Shown here in pieces: positions 44,729-54,422 of a stretch of 64,000 nucleotides of DNA. The translations under genes and the position numbers were made by a program. Positions within the stretch are counted from its first letter, which is position 1; every line of letters begins with the position of its first letter. The notes under the pieces are model-generated. The model saw nothing but the letters and a program-made list of their open reading frames with translations. It had not been told where the DNA came from and made no database searches. The stretch is from Acorus gramineus. Lineage: Eukaryota; Streptophyta; Magnoliopsida; Acorales; Acoraceae. The stretch is taken from positions 1,450,395 to 1,514,394 of the forward strand of contig JAUJYN010000026.1 in NCBI GenBank assembly GCA_030737835.1, given 5' to 3'.

Positions 44729-47428
44729 GGCCATCCTTAAACTATAATATGTTAGATATCTTGCATGCTAGGCTTATATTGCATGCATTGTATCCGTGTA
44801 TGGATGTATAGAATATGGCATGCCTTAGGTAGTATTGTAATACTACTCCCACCATATTAATTGGAATATCCAACATGATTAAGTCTGGGTTAATAATGGG
44901 AACCTGCCTAATATTCCCTTGCGATAAGACTCGAGGGCGTGGTGTAGTTGTTGCGCCCATGCTAATGGGGCAAAGCTATGACCAACTTCAAGAGATGATG
45001 ATCTCTCTCTCGCCCTCTCCCTCTGCACGAACTGAGTAAGTAGAGGCGATTTCCTATTCGACTCGGGGGAATATTGGCTTATTGGCAATATTGGCATGCA
45101 CCTATTAGTGCGCGAGATCGCGCTTGACCCTTCCCTTTTAAGTTGGTGATATCCAATGCATGCTTAAGTTATGCCTTGTGTGCTTATGTGATTAATGGTC
45201 ATGTATGCATGTTGTATGATTTATTGTTTATGATGTAAATCCATGTTAGGGGTCACCCTTATGGTCAATTATTAGATGATTGTGCATATGGTCCATGCAC
45301 ATAGCTATGATATGATTCTCCTAGATATATATATGCGCATGTTAAAACTTATTAGGCCTATCTGAAATAGGCGTGGGTATGACCCGTTGTCGGGTTGTAC
45401 CTTATTAGTTAGAGCGCTAGCGATGTAATCGCCCCCGTGCATCCGAGGGGTGCACTCGTTCGGAATTCAGGAGAATTCATTATCTTATCAGTTTTGTTAA
45501 GCCGGTAGTTGTGTTATTAAGCTAGGCCTACCCGTGCTAGGCGTGTATATGAACCGCCTGTTGGGTTATGTTCCTTGGGATTATTTCTGCGTGAGAGCAG
45601 AGGCAACCCCCTTGTGTCCGAGCGACGCAACCGTGTGGGAGTACAATAGTATTCGATATCATCGATATGTGATTATCGAGAGTAGTTGTTTTTTCATTGG
45701 GTTTGCTTTGCGAACATGGAGTGTTTCCTCCCAATGTCGTCCGTGTTGAAGCGGCCTGGGTTGTAGCTGTCCTGACAGAGGGCCCCCACCTGTAGGTACT
45801 ATCGATGCATGCGGCAAGATGTACTAATCATGGGGGTATACCAGGTAGAGGCTACCCGGAAGAGGGCTAACGAATGATATTGCGAGCGTGGAATCGTTCT
45901 CCCCTTCGTTGGATTCGTGTAGGAACTCCTCGGCGTTGGAAAAGCTTTCCTGGCAGAGGGGCTTCCATCCGTAGGTACTACCGATGTGTTCGGGAGCGTA
46001 CTGATCGTGGGAGTATACCAGGTAGAGACTACCCGGGGAAAGGGCTACCAGTGGACCAAGGGTGTAGAGGAGTCTAATCTCTCCAAAAGTCCTATGTCAC
46101 CTCTAAAGGGTGAGGGTGAGGATGAGGTGAAGACACGTCGCCGCGTGACCCATTCGTTGTTCGTCCGTTCCCATAGTTGTTGGGTCCAATTGCGTATCGA
46201 TGTTCAAAGACATCGTTGGGCAATTATCTCGATGTAGATGATCCAGTAGTGTTGTGTAGACCAGTAATTCCGGGTCTCTTCGACCAACGGTATGGTCTCT
46301 CCCCAAGAGTCCCAAGAGTCTCCCTCCGGGAGTGAGGGTGAGGGTGAGGTTGGTGATCCAGTAGTGTTGTGTGGACCAGTAATTCCGCGTCTCTTCGACC
46401 AACGGTATGGTCTCTCCCCAAAAGTCCCAAGAGTCTTCCTCCGGGAGTGAGGGTGAGGGTGAGGGTGAGGTTGGTCGCGCCGCCGCGTGACCTTGTTATC
46501 CATTGGGTTTCTACCCATGTTTTCCTTGAAAGGAAATTGCCTTAACATTGAACTGTTGTAATGGTGATTGGTTTCCAGCCACTCACTGAGCTTGTAGCTC
46601 ACCCCTCGCATACTGTTTCTTTTCAGGGGCAGTGTTGGGCGTGGAGCTGGAGCTTCCCTGTGGCGTGGTCTTATGTGCGTGGAGCGTTCTATCCAGTGGG
46701 TGGCGAGTGCAAGGTTGTCAGCAGTCCTAGAGTCATTTTATGTATTGTAAATCATGCATATGGCACATGTTGTATTTTATTTGGACTAGACTTGGCTCTC
46801 ACAGGACAGTAATTGTGTATTCGAGTCTGTAATAATGTTTTTGGTTTACAGACATTGTTGATATCTTATGCTTCCGCTTTTCAGTTGAGTTATCAGTTAT
46901 CATTGGTTTGCCAGCTTGTGTATTGTTTATTGGAGTCATTATTGATCTCTTGTACTTGATAGCTAATATTTCATTATTGCCACGTCTCGGGGATGGCCGC
47001 CCTGGGGTGTGACAGCTCCATCAGTTTATTTTGATTGAAGGGAAAAAATATCTCTTAGCTTATATTGACGAGGCGAAAACAGAGAATCTACTATAATAGT
47101 TGAGATACAAAAAATATATTAAGACTCACAAACTCTCTCATGAGTTACCATGTCTTAGAACCCTCTCAACCTCAGTCTAGGATCTCTATATTGTATCATG
47201 CCAAGTTTTACCATGTAACCCTAGAGGATATTTATATATATAAATAACTTCTTCTCAAATTAATCTTCTAATTAACAAATAAATATTGTTTCCTAATTTT
47301 AGGAGATTCACTTTAAATATTAATTAAAATTAAATCTTAATTAATATATACCAATTAGATGCTTACCCTAATATGGTTTCATCATAATCATCTGAAGTGA
47401 TAAACCAGATCGAGATCTAATCCTAACA

Positions 47429-47838
47429 TATATAACACATTGAGAAATTACATATAGATGCAAAAATCTATCCATTTGATAGGATAACAATAGCTTATTT
47501 ATATTGGTCCTTGATATCAGATTATATAACGTGCGAATGCACGAAACATTTTATACCATTTTCACAAAGTAATGTCATCACATCCAAAGATAACAGGGTC
47601 AACAAAATCACGAAAGTCTGACTGAATGAGGTGTTTCACTTATTAATTTACAAAACAAATCCCTTGAAAAAACAACACATCTAGAATTCTAGATCACCTA
47701 ATTAAAGACGGCTAGTGTTTAAGATGGGGGGGGGGGGGAATCTTAAAATCTAATACACTGTTGGAAGCTCAACACCCTACGAACGCATGCATTTCTTACA
47801 CGTTTAGTCTCTGCGTTTTTTTTTCTTTCAATTGGATG
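47429..47838. other. Spacer between C2 and the host gene
   Basis: About 400 bp of AT-rich DNA downstream of the stop codon of the minus-strand gene. It holds a homopolymer G run (about 47727-47738) and several AT-rich stretches that could serve in 3' end formation, but I could not single out a poly(A) signal. No other gene seen. Confidence 0.5.
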
Positions 47839-49805
47839 TTAGTCAAGTTTCTCAAAGCTCGATTGATATGACACATCGACTCGCCGTTCGCATTTACTGC
47901 TCTCCCCTTCGTCTCTGCTCTCCAGCTGAGGCACCACCTTTAGCACCCAATGCGAATAAGTATCAGTATATAATCGTTTATCCATTCAAACGCAACAACA
48001 GCATAAATTACGTACTCAAAACTTTCAGTTAAAGTAAAATAAAAAAAAACAAACAAAAAGAACAAAAAGATAACACTTATATTAAATTCTAACATCTCCA
48101 ATTCTGTATTTAAACCTTTATTTAAATTTAAAAGTCACTCAAAACTTTCTCCAACCATTTATCCATACCCACACCAAATCAAGCTTTTATTCAAATATTT
48201 ACCCAAATCAAAGAGACCTAAATCTTATCCAAATTTTAATATTTTTTTTTTTCTTTATCTCTACATTTTCTTTCAATGTGATTTTTTTTTCCTTCAATTC
48301 TACCTTTAGTTGAATTATATTAGATGCTTTCCCACCCTTAAAAATTTTCACTTTCTTAAGTCTTCTTTCTTAAGTCTTTATCTTTGTTTTTAAATTTTTT
48401 ATTTTTCAAAAAATTGGATGAGTTTAATTTTTAAATTTAAATGTCTTGAATGAAAGAAATTGAATAATAAAAATGTTTATGGAAAGACTTTGAAAATTTT
48501 TATAGAAAATAATCAGAATAAGATATGGATTTTTTAAAAGATTTAAATAAAATATAAAATGATGATTAAAAACATATCATATCAAATTAATTTTTACTCA
48601 AATTTTAAATAAAATTTAAATAAAGACAATAGATGACCTTACAAGTTTAATGAGAATGGGACTCACTGAAAATTATCAGTACATCAAAAGAGCATTTAAG
48701 GAACCCCACCAACTCGTTTAATCATTTCACACACACGCGCGCGCAAAAAAAAAAAAAAAAAAAACAATATCTTACGGCGGTGAAGAAATTTAATTCAACC
48801 ACCAGAAATTTAGGTTTATAACTAATTAAACCTTGGTCCAAAAAAAATCTAATATGTGACATCATCTGTTGGTTTTGAACCGCTCGGAGAGATATTTTTT
48901 ACTAATAAAAGTTTCCGCACACCGTCTCCGACGATATATCCGCGGGAGCACGTTAGAACATAGAACAGAAGTGAACCATTGGCATTCTCATGGAAACCTC
49001 ACCTGATCCTGCGATGTACTATACGGACGCGAACGCGAACGCAACTCTCTCTTCGCTCGTGATCGGTTGACTCCTGATTTGCCTACATAAAAAAAGAGAG
49101 AATAAATTACCAAAAAAATGTATTGTATTCTATCATATAAATGAAGATGTTCGCCAAGGTTTAAAAATATTATTTTTCTTTCAAGAGTTTGCCGTGTATA
49201 TGGGTTTTTCTTAAGAGAAAAAACACAGACAGACTAAAATATTTTGTAATCAAATTATTTGATGATAATAAGAAACCGGTTTTTGTTTTATTCCATGAAT
49301 GTATGTAAAATTTACGTGTCTTCTATCTTGTGATTTTTGTTCTTCTGCAGATGGTTTGAGTTCTAACCGGTTTAGCTCCGTCAACAATAAATTTACAAAT
49401 AATTTGATATAAAACGAAGAAGCCTACAATTAACTGTCCAGATCTTTGAGTAACACCAATTATCCGGCTACGGATGTTCCCATTTCTGTCTTTTTATTAT
49501 TACGTAAAACAAAAACAGTGCAGCGCGAATCCCGAGACGTTTTTTTTTTTTTTACCTCCTCTGGCTGGACAGTACCGCTTCGAGTCGAAGGTGGAGTCGG
49601 CGCTGTCGGGGAGGTAGCGATCGAGGCGGATTCGCGACGACACGAAGGCGGCGTCGTCGTCGACCTTGTCGAGGGAGGAACCCCGATCGTGGGCCGTCCC
49701 GAGCATCCTCCTCACGAAAGACGCCTCTATCCAGTTCAGGAACGACACGTGCATCTCGTCCGTCCAAAGTCCGTCGTCCACTCCGACGATCTTCTTAAGA
49801 TCCAT
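47839..49805 (-). CDS. COR27/COR28-like protein, three exons
   Basis: A spliced gene of 142 codons. Exon 1 is 49556-49805 (ATG at 49805; donor AG|GTAAA), exon 2 is 49003-49082 (acceptor TGTAG, donor CAG|GTGAGG) and exon 3 is 47839-47937 (acceptor CTAAAG, stop TAA). The phases fit: exon 1 leaves one base, exon 2 supplies two, and exon 3 starts in phase 0. The N-terminus has LWTDEMHVSFLNWIEASFVRRML, very like the W-T-D-E-x-H...EASFV motif of plant COLD-REGULATED 27/28. Exon 2 ends STSQDQ, and exon 3 starts VVPQLE and contains GESSKCERR, which resemble the C-terminal region of that family. Those proteins are small nuclear regulators linking cold, light and the circadian clock; a valine-proline motif is used for COP1 binding, and VVP is a candidate here. 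The protein is shorter than the Arabidopsis members. The exon 3 acceptor is weak and its start is the least certain boundary. Confidence 0.62.
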
Positions 49806-49912
49806 TAATAAGTCGATCCAATATACCGAATAAAAAAAGATTGCTATGCTCTGACAAGGCGGTGAAGATATCTTTGATTTTGATTCGGCGAGAGAGGGGT
49901 TTTTTTATTTTT

Positions 49913-49920
49913 TTTATATA
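49913..49920 (-). promoter_or_regulatory. TATA box of the COR27-like gene
   Basis: TATATAAA on the minus strand, about 110 bp upstream of the start codon, followed by a CT-rich stretch (CCCCTCTCTCG) suitable as a transcription start. This gives a 5' untranslated region of roughly 70-90 nt. Confidence 0.6.
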
Positions 49921-49950
49921 TGAAAGCCAAGGTGGCGCCCGCAGCGACCT

Positions 49951-50005
49951 AGATATTTGTTAAATCGGTAGTTTGGTCACACGTGGTTTTCTTCTCAGAT
50001 ATTTT
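49951..50005 (-). promoter_or_regulatory. Evening-element and G-box cluster upstream of the COR27-like gene
   Basis: Within 90 bp upstream of the TATA box lie an exact evening element AAAATATCT (minus strand, 49997-50005), a near copy AAATATCT (49951-49958) and a G-box CACGTG within ACACGTGG (49980-49985). Evening elements bind the CCA1/LHY/RVE clock factors. G-boxes bind bZIP and bHLH light or ABA factors. The set is what one expects for a gene of the COR27/28 kind, and it supports the identification independently of the protein. Confidence 0.6.
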
Positions 50006-50329
50006 TTTTTTCTCTTTCGAGGGCTTTTGGTTGGTTTTTTTTTTTTTTCTTTTTTAAAGAGTACGATATATGAGACGATAAATATTCTACACCACACATG
50101 TCCTCTGTGTGAGTTGTTGACCTCAGATCTGGAATGGATATTTTGTGCTTTCGCGTCTTTTCTTGGCTTCCGATGTGACGCTCTTCTGTGTATGTTGCAC
50201 TCGTTTTATTTATGGTATCTCACCTCGTAAAGATTTCAGATTTTTTATATTTTTGTTTTTGAAAAAAAGATTGGAGACATATTTCTTTTATCCTTGAATA
50301 ATTTTTTTTATATTTTATTTTACACATTA

Positions 50330-51031
50330 TGGAGATAAAAATCCGCACAACACGTGTCAGGCAAGAACTGAGGTGTCATAGCAAGATGAATATGGGTCAT
50401 GCGTGGGCCCTGTGAATCAGAATCTGGATTCTGAGCAATGATGACTTTCCCAGATATGTTGACACGTGCATTGACACTAGTAGATCTAGGATCTAGTTGG
50501 ACAGTTGGGCACCTCGCGAAAGAATACCACCTCGAGCAGTTAAGGCACAACCAGACAAGAGGTCTGGTCGGTTGATCTTCCATCTCGCAAACGCACTCAA
50601 AATGGCGTGATGGATAAACGAGTAGGCCAAAGGGCTACGAACAGACTGAAGAAACGGTCAGAGGAATGAAACGCCAAGTGACAATTAAGGCCCACTACCC
50701 ACGAAACGTGGGTAATCAATAGTCCAACATGGGGAACATTTTCGTAAAAAAAAAGCCCACTAAACACTTAGTAGCAAGGCAATTACAAGGCCAGTAAAGG
50801 AACTACGTGTGACTTGATCCCAAAGGGGTACGTAGGCAGCCTATAAAGAGGTCGCGCGATGGCACTCTAAAGGCACTGTCAGTCATTCACAGCCAATCGA
50901 TCCCAGTCAGTCATTGAGACAGGAAAAGACAGATTCAAGCCACCAAATTAAATTTTTTTTTCACAAAAATTCCAATCCAAGTTTTAATCCCACTTCTACA
51001 AATTTAACTGTAGGGGAAGTTATCCTCCTCA
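50330..51031 (+). mobile_element. Tat2 5' LTR
   Basis: About 700 bp from TGGAGATAAAAATCC to ...TATCCTCCTCA. It has the same ends as the Tat1 LTR but only about one unit of the 60-bp repeat. The pair AACGTGGGTAAT and CCTATAAAGAGG (a TATA-like box near 50840-50850) is shared with Tat1. Confidence 0.85.
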
Positions 51032-51050
51032 GTTTGACGCCGTCTGTGGG
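51032..51050 (+). other. Tat2 primer-binding site
   Basis: GTTTGACGCCGTCTGTGGG begins directly after the LTR end and matches the Tat1 site apart from a base difference. The tRNA primer should be the same. Confidence 0.75.
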
Positions 51051-51078
51051 ACATCATAACAAAAAGCTAGTGTTCAGA

Positions 51079-52640
51079 ATGTCTGATCCAAATGACACCC
51101 CTTTCGAAAGACAACAAAGTCGAGTTGACGTCCCACCAAGTGTTGCCATCAACAATTCACCCGGGGCCATGATCAGTCAGGCCCAAGATCTCCGGCAGGT
51201 GGTGGAATCCACACAGAAAACACTCCTCACCCGCCTCTAGGGATCCATGAAACAAATGATTGAAACATCGATGCAACAGTTCTACGCCAACCAGCATCTG
51301 CAACTTCCTGTTCAATAGGGCGTCCTGCCGCCACCCCCGGCACAGCCCAATCCGCCAACCAACGCCGTGCATAATTCGGAAGGAAGCACCTCTTCCTCGA
51401 ATCGTAGGCAACAGAGCCGTCGACGTTCACGCTCCCCTCGAGCTAGCCAACGGGTTCATGAGGAACTAAGGCACAGACGTTCCCCACGCCGGGAACGTTC
51501 CACCCGGAGGGAAGCATTGTGGAGGCCGGCGCATCAAGAAAGATTGGCCTTCAGCGAAACATCCGGCGGATGCCAGGGCAATCCCCTGTAGCAAACAGAG
51601 GGAGCCGTCGTGTAGCCCCGCCACAACCTACGTTCGGAGGTGTGGCGAGCCCGAGATCACGGGATGGTAGAGCACGCATTACGGGGCTTCGCCTCTCCGT
51701 TTTGCCCAGCCATCCTCAGAGAACGACTTCCACGGAAGTTTGTTCAGCCCAAGTTCAAGCTGTACAATGGCACGTTGGACCCTTACGACCATATTTTTGT
51801 GTTCCGTCACTCCATGGCATTGTACGAGCTATATGACGGGCTGATGTGCTGCCTCTTCCCATCCAACCTAGAAGGGGCCGCCCTCACTTGGTTCCACCTT
51901 CTAACGCCTGCGGCGATCCAAACTTTCGAAGAGATCGGCACAATGTTTGCCGAGCACTTCATCTGCAGTAGGCAAAGGAAGAAAGACCTTGGAGATCTCA
52001 TGAAGATCCAAATGCAACAGAGAGAATCGATTTGTCAATATGTCGATCGATTTCGTATCCTGAAGTTCGAAGTAGAAGACTGCAATGAGGACGCTGCAGT
52101 CATGGCCTTTCGCAATGGACTTCCAGCTGGCAATAGCCTGAAGGAATCGCTCATCAAGCGCACTTCTTCCTATTTGCGTGATCTAATGGGGTGTGCTGAA
52201 AAGTACGCAAAGGTGGAAGAGGAGTCTAAGCTCCTCAAGCAAGTAATGGCGGCATCCCGCTCTTTGCCGACTGCCACCACTCCCGCACCGGCAACTAAAC
52301 GCTCGACGGAATCCTGTCAGAAGGACCGACGAGGTGACAAGGACAAGAAGCAGGGCACCTCAACGAATGCGGTGCGAGAGGGATAGGGGACATTCTTTAA
52401 AATCCCACCATCCCAAATTCTGCCCAAAATTCAGAGTCAGCAATGGTTCAGGTGGCCTGAGCCAATGAAGAGTGATGAGTCAAAGTGGGACCAGTCTCTC
52501 TGTTGCGACTATCACAAAAGCGTAGGGCACACGACCGATCAGTGTCGCATTTTTCGAGGATTCCTGGAAGAACATGTCTGGAAGGGTCGCCTAAAGGAAT
52601 ATGTACCCTCCGAGAAGACCCAAGCTGCAGAGGAGTAGCA
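51079..52640 (+). pseudogene. Tat2 gag
   Basis: The gag starts near MSDPNDTPFERQ (51079), passes an arginine/serine-rich part, and has the main gag domain at 51640-52386: KLYNGTLDPYDHIFVFRHSM, LEGAALTWFHLL, FAEHFICSRQRKKDLGDLM and NGLPAGNSLKESL. Near 52500-52560 CDYHKSVGHTTDQC forms a zinc-knuckle-like motif. The domain is nearly the same as that of Tat1. Confidence 0.86.
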
Positions 52641-53340
52641 TGTTACAAACGTTGACCAACACTGCGGCCGAGGTTATCGATGTCATCTTCAGAGGCAAAC
52701 TGCATTTCACCAAGCCGAAGAGTGTCCGACGAGATTCGAAGAAGATGCAAATCTCCTTCGAAATGATGCAGATCGACTAGGAGCCGAAGCTAGTCACAAA
52801 GAAAGCAAAGAATGATGATGAGGGAGTTATCACCTTTTCTGACACCGACCTGGAGGGAGTCCACGCCCCACATTCTGATGCGCTGGTAATTACCCATGCA
52901 TCTCTAATTTTGACGTCAAAAGGATCCTTGTCGACAAAGGGAGCTCAGCCGACATCCTTTTTATGCAACCCTTCCTTCAGATGGGTTTGAAAGCGGCTGA
53001 CCTCATACCGACTAAGGATCCAGTGGTCTCTTTCAATGGTGCGCGAGTCATCCCGGCCGGACAGATCACCTTGCCAGTCCGAGCAGGAAATAAGCGTCCA
53101 TGACAGAGTTCACCATCATGAACCTCCCATCACCATACAAAGCGATCATTGGGCGCACATGGTTGATGGTGATGAAGGCGATCCCCTCCACTTATCATCA
53201 GCGTCTTCGTTTCCCCACGGCTGAAGGGATAATGGAGATTCAAGGGGATCAGGTAGCCACGAGACGATGCTATATGGCGGCACTGGTGGGGAAATCAACC
53301 CTGCCCGAGGAACTACCCGAGGAGGGAGAGATCCATCCTA
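52640..53340 (+). pseudogene. Tat2 protease region
   Basis: A decayed protease region with SADILFMQPFLQMG (near 52950-52985) and, farther on, MTEFTIMNLPSPYKAIIGRTWL. The latter matches Tat1 in its protease-to-reverse-transcriptase interval (6822-7076). Confidence 0.75.
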
Positions 53341-53399
53341 AGAGGTAGCAATTACTTCAAGACCGAGTCAAGGCGGACGAGAGCCGACTCGGTCCCGAA

Positions 53400-54420
53400 G
53401 ATAGGGTTCTGGAAGACCTAGAGGAGGTCCCCATAGACCCTATTGACCCCGAGAAATTCTTTTTCGTCGGGAGTTTACTGTTAGCCGAGGAAAGAAAGGC
53501 GATACTTGACCTCCTTGTCAAAAACAAGGATGTCTTTGCCTGGAAACCTCGCGACATGTCGGGGATTGACCCCGAGGTCGCAAACCACCGGTTGTTCATT
53601 TCGCCCACCATTCACCCAGTTCGGCAGAAGCAGCGGTGAATGGCCTTGGCACATGCAGAAGCAGTACGAGACGAGGTGAATAGATTCTTGGTCGCCTGGT
53701 TCATCCGCGAAGTGCGACATCCCGACTAGCTGGCCAACACCGTGGTGGTTCCAAAGAAGAACAAGAAGTTGCGGGTGTGCGTAGACTTCACAGACTTGAA
53801 CAGCGTGTGCCTGAAGGACAACTTCCCACTGCCAAAGATCAATCAGCTGGTGGACTCCTCATCGGGTAATGAACTAATGAGTTTTATGGATGCTTATTCA
53901 GGCTACCACCAAATCCCATTGTACGAGCCTGACCAAGAAAAAACCGCATTTATAACCCCCACCGATATTTACTGTTATAAAGTAATGCCATTCGGGTTGA
54001 AAAATGCCAGGGCTACCTATCAGAGGTTGGTCACGAAGATCTTCTAGCACCAGATCAGGATAACTGTAGAAGTCTATATTGATGACATGATGGTCAAGAG
54101 CAAGTGCAGAGCTGACCATCTGTCCCATTTGAAAGAGGTCTTCACTGTGTTACGCAAATACCGGCTCAAATTAAAAGCAACAAAGTGCTCCTTCGGAGTC
54201 ACCTCGGGAAAGTTTTTGGGGTATTTGACGACTCAACGAGAAATCGAAGCCAACCCCGATCAGATCAAAGCAATCATGGAGATGGAGCCTCCGCAGAACA
54301 AGAAGGAGGTGCAGAAGCTTACTTATATGTTGTCTGTGTTTTGGCGAGTAAAAAGCGCCTCAGTCGTTGCTTGGCAAGCGCTTTCCAGGTCGTCTTCAAG
54401 AAGGCAACCCCTGAGTTGAG
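53400..54420 (+). pseudogene. Tat2 reverse transcriptase
   Basis: Motifs in order: VVPKKNKKLRVCVDFTDLN, FPLPKINQLVDSSSGNELMSFMDAYSGYHQIPL, YKVMPFGLKNARATYQRL, then YIDDMMVKSK, which holds the catalytic aspartates, and SGKFLGYL. It is less decayed than the Tat1 copy. The downstream pol domains are missing. Confidence 0.86.
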
Positions 54421-54422
54421 CA

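Larger units (their letters stand above)
43409..47014 (+). mobile_element. A4: solo LTR of family A
   Basis: A 3,606-bp LTR, TGTTATGTCTGTG to GGGGTGTGACA, with an exact target duplication gctcc (43404-43408 and 47015-47019). It is the cleanest family A LTR here. From the left it contains a CT-rich promoter-side tract (43700-43790), a donor (AAG|GTGAGT, 43852), exon-like block beta, a CpG-dense block (44170-44510), exon-like block gamma, a short hairpin (44703-44728), tandem repeats of about 170 bp and 115 bp, and an acceptor at 46626. Confidence 0.93.
42669..47057 (+). mobile_element. Tat-type solo LTR, split by A4
   Basis: LTR sequence at 42669-43408 and 47020-47057, about 780 bp, starts TGTTGAAGAAAAAATC and ends GAAGGGAAAAAATATCTCTTA. 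That end resembles the Tat1 LTR end. The interior also shares the AAACGTGGGTAAT stretch with the Tat2 LTR. The flanks gccta (42664-42668) and gctta (47058-47062) would be a 5-bp duplication with one mismatch. No internal region is present. Confidence 0.7.
36192..47428 (-). mobile_element. C2: Ty1/copia element with both LTRs, heavily invaded
   Basis: A minus-strand copia element bounded by LTR edges at 36192 (TGTCAAGAAATG) and 47428 (...TCCTAACA), with target duplication tatat (36187-36191 and 47429-47433). The two LTRs match each other (for example 37157-37380 with 47180-47410). The interior keeps gag and integrase remnants. Its other parts are lost or overwritten by later insertions: the 38211-38595 MITE, the 38831-39440 LTR, the 39566-40020 foldback element, and Tat and A4 LTRs in the 5' LTR. 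Many breaks; old. Confidence 0.82.
42599..47428 (-). mobile_element. C2 5' LTR, split by the Tat solo LTR
   Basis: LTR sequence at 42599-42668 (TGTTGGGAAACG, AAGATATACGTGG) resumes at 47063-47428, together about 435 bp. Matching sequence is at 36192-36300 and 37157-37413 in the other LTR. The gap is the Tat solo LTR with A4 inside. Confidence 0.8.

Noticed and set aside
47832-48032. A plus-strand frame at 47832-48032
   Set aside because: It is the opposite strand of exon 3 and the adjoining intron of the COR27-like gene.
50046-50230. A plus-strand frame upstream of Tat2 as a small host gene
   Set aside because: It is Phe/Leu-rich, from T-runs in the promoter-side DNA of the COR27-like gene, with no splice or start context.
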